A DNA stretch of 56,450 nt, from the NCBI RefSeq assembly GCF_009720835.1, contig NZ_WNKZ01000034.1, forward strand, positions 1 through 56,450, in the 5' to 3' direction. This DNA comes from Pseudoduganella buxea (lineage in GTDB: Bacteria > Pseudomonadota > Gammaproteobacteria > Burkholderiales > Burkholderiaceae_D). The first letter of the stretch is position 1; each line of letters opens with the position of its first letter. Position numbers and translations under genes: made by a program. The notes under the pieces were generated by a model, which was not told the origin of the DNA, did no database searches, and was given only the letters and a program-made list of their open reading frames with translations. Below, piece after piece: positions 52,454 to 56,450 of this stretch.

Positions 52454-54766
52454 CTACCCCGCCTGCACCGCCATCATCGCGATGTTGTACAGCGCATGCG
52501 TCAGCATGGCGGCCAGCAGGCCGCCGCCGCGCACGAAGGCCCAGGCGGCGGCACAGCCCAGCGCGAACACGGGCAGCATCGCCAGCGGCGGGTGGATCAC
52601 GGCGAAGACGGCGGCGCTGGCCAGCACGGCGGGCAGCAGTGCCATCGAGCGCCGCAGGCCGTTGAAGATCAGGCCCCGGAAGATGAATTCCTCGAACACG
52701 GGGGCGGCCACGCTGGCCAGCGCGACCAGCCAGGCGATGCGCCCGTCGACGTCGACGGCGGGGAGGGCGACGCCGAAGTGGCGCAGCGCCGTCATCCAGG
52801 CCAGGCCGATGGCAATGGCCGGCAGCGCGCAGCCCACACCCCAGGCGAGCGCTTGTTTCACGTCGGCGCCGCCTTGCAGCAGCGCAGGCACGCCGGTGGT
52901 GCCCGTGCGCCAGAACAGCAGGCGCGCCAGTCCGTAGACGACGGCCCCGGCGATGGTGAAGGCCAGCGCCATGTCGCGCAGGACGGGCGGGCCGTCGCCG
53001 TCGCGCAGCACGGCAAAGACGAGGGCCTGCACGGCGAAGAACATTACGGCCGCCGCCATGCCGTCGGCCGCTGAGACCCGCCGCGGTGGTGCGGCCGTGG
53101 GGTCGAGCAGGAAGGGCAGTTCGTCGCGTGCCTTCTGCCACAACGCCAGCGCCAGCATCGCCACCAGCACGACGACGGCCAGCCTGTGCGCCCAGGCCTG
53201 GGTGTACAAGCCATAGCCATACAGGCTGGCCAGTACCATGTAAAGGTAGACGTAGGTGGGGCGCAGGCGGGTTGCCGGCTCGGGCGCGAGCGGGTCGCTG
53301 GCCCACACGCCCAGCGCCACGGCGATCAGCGCGAAGATGGGCATGCCGGCCGCTACCTGGGCCACCAGCACCAGCAGTTGCGTGTCGATCCGGGTGCCGT
53401 ACCACAGGCCGACGCCGAACACGGCGGCCGGGTAGAGCAAGGCCAGCGCGGCCCACAGCTGGGCCTTCTCCTTCAGCATGCGCGCCAGCGGGTGGGGGAA
53501 GGTGTACAGCAGCCACAAAGCCTGGCCTTCCGTATTGATGGTCTGGAAGGCCGACAGCACCAGCACGTAGCTGCCCAGGCCGAAGGCGATCGAGGCCAGC
53601 AGCCTGGGGTCGCTGCCCAGCTGCGTGGTGTCGCGCAGGGTGCCGGCAAAGAACAGCTGGCTGGCGACGATGATGATGGGGATCAGCAGGCTTTGTACGA
53701 GGAAGTTGCGGTCGCGTGCCAGCAAACGCAGTTCGCGCCGCTGCAGCGGCGTGCCGGGCAGGATGCAGAGTGGGGCCAAGGCGGGGGCCGAGGCGGTAGC
53801 CCTGGCCCGCCCCGATTCGCGCGAGCCGGCGGCCACCACGCCGTTGGCCAGCTGGCGGCGCAGCAGGGCGATGCCGCCCACCAGCAGCAGTGCCACCTCA
53901 AACGCCAGCAGGGCCGGCGCGAACGCTGAGGCGCCGTCCAGCCACTGCACCACGAGGCCGGGCGGGGTCCAGAGAGTCCAGGACGGGAAGGCGCGCGCCC
54001 AGCCGACGGCGATGCCATCGCCCGGCAGCGACAGCGAAATGGTGACGTACACCAGCGGCATCGCCGCGACCGACACGGCCGCTTGCAGGTTGCGCAGCTG
54101 CGATGGCGCCAGCGACAGGCGCAGGCCCGTGTCGGCGACGGTGCGGGCCAGGGCGGACGGCGCCAGCAGCGCGAAAGTGGCGGCGGTGGCCGCAGGCACG
54201 GCCCACCAGCGCAGGCCGCCGTACCAGGCCAGCACGAGGCAGGCGGGCCACAGCATCAGGATGCCCGTGGAATTGGTGACGGTGCGTTCCAGCACGCGCG
54301 CCCACAACAAGGTGGCGCGGGGCACGGGCAGTGTGACGAGCCATTCCAGGTCCCAGTCGGCGTGCCCCAGGTCGCGGCTGCCCAGCGGCACCAGCAGGCT
54401 GGCCAGCCACAGCAAGGCCACGTGCAGGGTCAGGCCCGTCATCAGGGCCGTGGTGAAAGGCGTCTTTGCCAGTTCGCCGGCCGCCACGCCCAGCGCATCG
54501 TAAGGCTGGGCCGCGCCGCCGCAGGCCGTCACGGGCGCCAGTTCGCAGTGCAGGTTCAGCACGATCTGGCGCGACATGTTGGTGAACGCCGCCGTCATCA
54601 ACAGCGCCATCGTCACCGTCAGCACCCAGCGCCCGCGCCCTTTTCCGGCCGTGGCGCCGCGGCCCGGACCCTTCGGCTTGGACCGGCCCACGTTGCCGGC
54701 CACGTTCCACAGGCGCAGCAGGCGCAGGCGCACCAGCAGCCAGATCGCCCGCAGCGGCCCGATCAT
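52454..54766 (-). CDS. ABC-2-type permease fused to a CPBP intramembrane protease
   Basis: This 770-residue protein combines two membrane modules. Residues ~1-545 contain many helices in the pattern of ABC-2-type exporter permeases, with a GSRDLGHADWDLEWLVTLPVPR loop that probably contacts the ATPase. Residues ~580-770 form a CPBP (Abi/Rce1-like) domain with the catalytic motifs EEFIFRG (E692, E693, R697), H725 in VIHPP and H757/N761 in THALYN. Its ATG overlaps the stop of the ABC ATPase gene, so the two are translationally coupled. The fusion suggests that export and proteolysis of the same substrate, perhaps a peptide, are linked. Confidence 0.88.
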   Translation of the reverse strand: MIGPLRAIWLLVRLRLLRLWNVAGNVGRSKPKGPGRGATAGKGRGRWVLTVTMALLMTAAFTNMSRQIVLNLHCELAPVTACGGAAQPYDALGVAAGELAKTPFTTALMTGLTLHVALLWLASLLVPLGSRDLGHADWDLEWLVTLPVPRATLLWARVLERTVTNSTGILMLWPACLVLAWYGGLRWWAVPAATAATFALLAPSALARTVADTGLRLSLAPSQLRNLQAAVSVAAMPLVYVTISLSLPGDGIAVGWARAFPSWTLWTPPGLVVQWLDGASAFAPALLAFEVALLLVGGIALLRRQLANGVVAAGSRESGRARATASAPALAPLCILPGTPLQRRELRLLARDRNFLVQSLLIPIIIVASQLFFAGTLRDTTQLGSDPRLLASIAFGLGSYVLVLSAFQTINTEGQALWLLYTFPHPLARMLKEKAQLWAALALLYPAAVFGVGLWYGTRIDTQLLVLVAQVAAGMPIFALIAVALGVWASDPLAPEPATRLRPTYVYLYMVLASLYGYGLYTQAWAHRLAVVVLVAMLALALWQKARDELPFLLDPTAAPPRRVSAADGMAAAVMFFAVQALVFAVLRDGDGPPVLRDMALAFTIAGAVVYGLARLLFWRTGTTGVPALLQGGADVKQALAWGVGCALPAIAIGLAWMTALRHFGVALPAVDVDGRIAWLVALASVAAPVFEEFIFRGLIFNGLRRSMALLPAVLASAAVFAVIHPPLAMLPVFALGCAAAWAFVRGGGLLAAMLTHALYNIAMMAVQAG

Positions 54767-55488
54767 GGGGTGGCCGGCGTGTCGGTCGCCTTCAGGAAGA
54801 CCTCCTCCAGCGTGGCGTCGGCACCGCCGCGCAGCTCGTCCACGGTGCCGGTGGCGGCCAGCCTGCCCCGGTGGATGATGCCGACCCGGTCGCACATGCG
54901 CTGTGCCATGTCGAGCAGGTGGGTGGAGACGAAGATGGTCTTGCCGGCGGCGGCCCGCTCGACCAGCAGGTCCTGCACGTCGCGGGCGGCGCGGGGATCG
55001 AGGCCGTTGATGGGTTCATCGAGGATCAGCACGGCCGGGTCGTGCGCCAGCGCGCAGGCCAGGCCCAGCTTCTTCTTCATGCCCATCGAATAGTTGACGG
55101 CGAATTCCTCGGCCACGTCGTCCAGGCCGAATTCGTCGAGCAGCTGGCGCGCCCGCGCCGCCGCGGCCGGCCGCGCCAGGCCGTGCATCTCCGCCACGAA
55201 CTGCAGGATTTCGCGCCCGCGCAGGTAGTCGTAGAAGATCGGGTTGTCGGGCAGGTAGCCGACGTGGCGCTTGACGGCGGCGGCGTCGCGGTGGCAATCG
55301 AGGCCGTCGATGAGCACGCGGCCGCTGCTGGGCACGAGGATGCCCATCATCATGCGAATGGTGGTGGTCTTGCCGGCGCCGTTCGGCCCCAGGAAGCCGA
55401 ACACTTCGCCCCGGCCCACGGCCAGGGTCAGCGGATGCACGGCCTGGTAGCTGCCGTAGCTGCGGGCCAGCGCGTCGAATTCGATCAT
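54763..55488 (-). CDS. ABC transporter ATP-binding protein
   Basis: This 241-residue ATPase has Walker A GPNGAGKTT, the Q loop YLPDNPIFYD, the signature YSMGMKKKLGLACALAHDP, Walker B VLILDEPINGLDP and the H-switch VSTHLLD. It is of the NatA/CcmA type used by ABC-2 exporters. It overlaps the permease-CPBP gene by four bases and surely forms one transporter with it. lepB lies 47 bases upstream on the same strand. Confidence 0.94.
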   Translation of the reverse strand: MIEFDALARSYGSYQAVHPLTLAVGRGEVFGFLGPNGAGKTTTIRMMMGILVPSSGRVLIDGLDCHRDAAAVKRHVGYLPDNPIFYDYLRGREILQFVAEMHGLARPAAAARARQLLDEFGLDDVAEEFAVNYSMGMKKKLGLACALAHDPAVLILDEPINGLDPRAARDVQDLLVERAAAGKTIFVSTHLLDMAQRMCDRVGIIHRGRLAATGTVDELRGGADATLEEVFLKATDTPATP

Positions 55489-55535
55489 GCCGCCTCCATG
55501 GTTGGACTGGCCGATTCTAACCCATCGACGGGGCG

Positions 55536-56210
55536 TTACCGGGGACGCAGGCTCATGCCGATGCGGTCAAGGCGGGGCAGCCAGTCGTCCTTGATGTCGG
55601 CCGAGACGAGGATGCGTTCGGCGCGGCCGATCAGCAGCTCGCGCGGCACGGTGCCGAACACGCGCGAGTCGCCGCTGTTGTCGCGGTTATCGCCCAGCAT
55701 CAGGAAGCGGTCGGCCGGCACGGTGAGTGGGCCGAAGTCGCGCATGGCCCTCACCTGCGGCAGCACCTGGATGCGGTAGCTGGCGTCGCCGCTGTGCTCT
55801 TCCAGGTGCAGGGCGGCCAGCTGGCCCAGCGGCGCCACCGTTTCCATGCCCTGGCCCAGCATCGTGTAGCCGGCCGGCGTGCCGTTGATCAACAGCCGCT
55901 CGCCGCGCATCTCGATGGTGTCGCCGGGCAGGGCGGCAATGCGCTTGATCAGCCGGGTGCCGTCCTTCGGCGACGAGAACGTGACGACGTCGCCCCGTTG
56001 CGGTTCGCCCAGGCGGCCCAGCGAAATATCCGTCAGGGGAATCTTGACGTCGTAGGCCAGCCGGTTGACGAAGACGACATCGCCTTCGAGCAGGTTCGGG
56101 CGCATCGACGCGGACGGGATCGGATTCCAGTCCGCCACGGCGGTGCGGAAAATCCCGAACAGCATCAGGAAGGCAAGCAGTCCCTTGTTGGCGCGAATCC
56201 AGCGGCTCAT
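55536..56210 (-). CDS. lepB: Signal peptidase I
   Basis: This 224-residue membrane peptidase has one N-terminal helix (LLAFLMLFGIFRTAVAD), the catalytic serine S35 in PSASMRPNL and the lysine K89 in TRLIKRIAALPGD, then the conserved GDNRDNSGDSR box. It removes signal peptides of exported proteins. It is shorter than E. coli LepB and has a single anchor, so it may be a second, specialised signal peptidase. It stands directly upstream of the ABC exporter genes, which is suggestive because signal-peptidase-like and CPBP enzymes both process exported peptides. Confidence 0.92.
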   Translation of the reverse strand: MSRWIRANKGLLAFLMLFGIFRTAVADWNPIPSASMRPNLLEGDVVFVNRLAYDVKIPLTDISLGRLGEPQRGDVVTFSSPKDGTRLIKRIAALPGDTIEMRGERLLINGTPAGYTMLGQGMETVAPLGQLAALHLEEHSGDASYRIQVLPQVRAMRDFGPLTVPADRFLMLGDNRDNSGDSRVFGTVPRELLIGRAERILVSADIKDDWLPRLDRIGMSLRPR

Positions 56211-56256
56211 GGCGGTCTCCAGTGTTTTGACTACGGATTGAGGAAACGCCAGTGTC

Positions 56257-56278
56257 GGGCCGCTTCCTTAAGCGGCCC
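56257..56278. terminator. Hairpin over the ArsR-type gene stop codon
   Basis: The arms gggccgctt and aagcggccc make a nine-base stem with a four-base loop. The stem contains the TAA of the ArsR-type gene at 56270-56268. T-rich sequence follows only on the plus strand. Confidence 0.5.
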
Positions 56279-56450
56279 TTATTCTTTCGTCAAGGCCGGG
56301 CACCATGTCCAGCGCCGCCAGCATGCGGCGCCGGCCCCGTTCCGGCACGGCCAGCGCGCGGCCGTCCAGCTCCCGTTCGACCCAGCCGTGGCGCAGCGCC
56401 AGGTGCAGCAGTGCCGCACCGAGCGCACCGCCCAGGTGCGGCCGGCGCTC
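56268..56450 (-). CDS. ArsR-type transcriptional regulator, C-terminal part
   Basis: Only the last 60 residues are in the window; the frame is open to the right edge. The visible part, with ERRPHLGGALGAALLHLAL, then GWVERELDGRALAVPERGRRRML, matches the C-terminal wing and helix of ArsR/SmtB-type regulators that have an extra C-terminal segment. The DNA-binding helix and any metal ligands lie outside. It ends 57 bases before lepB on the same strand. Confidence 0.6.
   Translation of the reverse strand, partial: ERRPHLGGALGAALLHLALRHGWVERELDGRALAVPERGRRRMLAALDMVPGLDERIRAA

Overview
The window looks like chromosomal DNA of a high-GC betaproteobacterium of the Burkholderiales, most likely the Oxalobacteraceae (Massilia / Pseudoduganella / Telluria type). 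This rests on the GC-rich codon use, the Burkholderiales-style aa3 oxidase cluster (coxB with a fused cytochrome c domain, coxA, a 34-residue assembly protein, ctaG, a DUF2970 protein, coxC), the xseB-ispA-dxs operon, and GGGGTC/GACCCC palindromes of a kind I remember from this family. The genus is inference. I saw no tRNA, rRNA, CRISPR array, prophage or integrase.

Layout. 1-3.8 kb: the 5' part of a secreted glycine-rich protein, a mercaptopyruvate-type sulfurtransferase behind an EamA transporter, and a Rieske oxygenase. 4.1-7.2 kb: xseB-ispA-dxs (isoprenoid precursors) with a strong terminator. 7.2-12.1 kb: a secreted SGNH hydrolase divergent from a LysR regulator, then a membrane protein with a LytS/LytTR two-component pair. 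12.1-16.6 kb: a PduO-type cobalamin adenosyltransferase divergent from glcDEF (glycolate oxidase). 16.6-18.6 kb: a secreted metallo-beta-lactamase-fold protein divergent from a GlxA-type regulator. 18.6-27.8 kb: pilT-pilU-gpx, yggS-proC, ubiA, oxyR, and a second PilU-like ATPase overlapping or abutting rfaE2. 27.8-30.5 kb: a YetF-like membrane protein, a REP-associated tyrosine transposase (RAYT) with two inverted palindromes, trmL and comF. 30.5-40.9 kb: a BioC-like methyltransferase and the whole oxidase biogenesis region (coxB, coxA, ctaG, coxC, surf1, a CxxxC protein, ctaA, ctaB, sco). 40.9-46.2 kb: an esterase, an AI-2E transporter, a DUF3108 protein, a CorC-type protein and a NhaR-like regulator. 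46.3-49.5 kb: a tellurium-resistance-like module (DUF475/TerC-like, TerD, TIGR00266, TerD). 50-56.4 kb: Tat-exported PhoX behind a Pho box, an ABC exporter whose permease is fused to a CPBP protease, lepB and the end of an ArsR-type regulator.

How the parts work together. The best supported functional unit is the respiratory block: structural subunits I-III, copper delivery (CtaG, Sco, possibly the CxxxC protein), heme A synthesis (CtaB then CtaA) and Surf1 lie on one strand over about 9 kb, interrupted by one terminator and one small divergent gene. IspA makes farnesyl diphosphate, the substrate of CtaB, and UbiA makes a ubiquinone precursor, so several other genes also feed respiration.

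Least ordinary features: the RAYT whose C-terminal codons run through one of its own palindromes; the Ter module beside a NhaR-like regulator with no nhaA; the permease-CPBP fusion; an extra PilU-like ATPase away from other pil genes; a His-rich N-terminus on CoxA; and two tandem repeat tracts flanking the ter genes. None is shown to be a new system by sequence alone.
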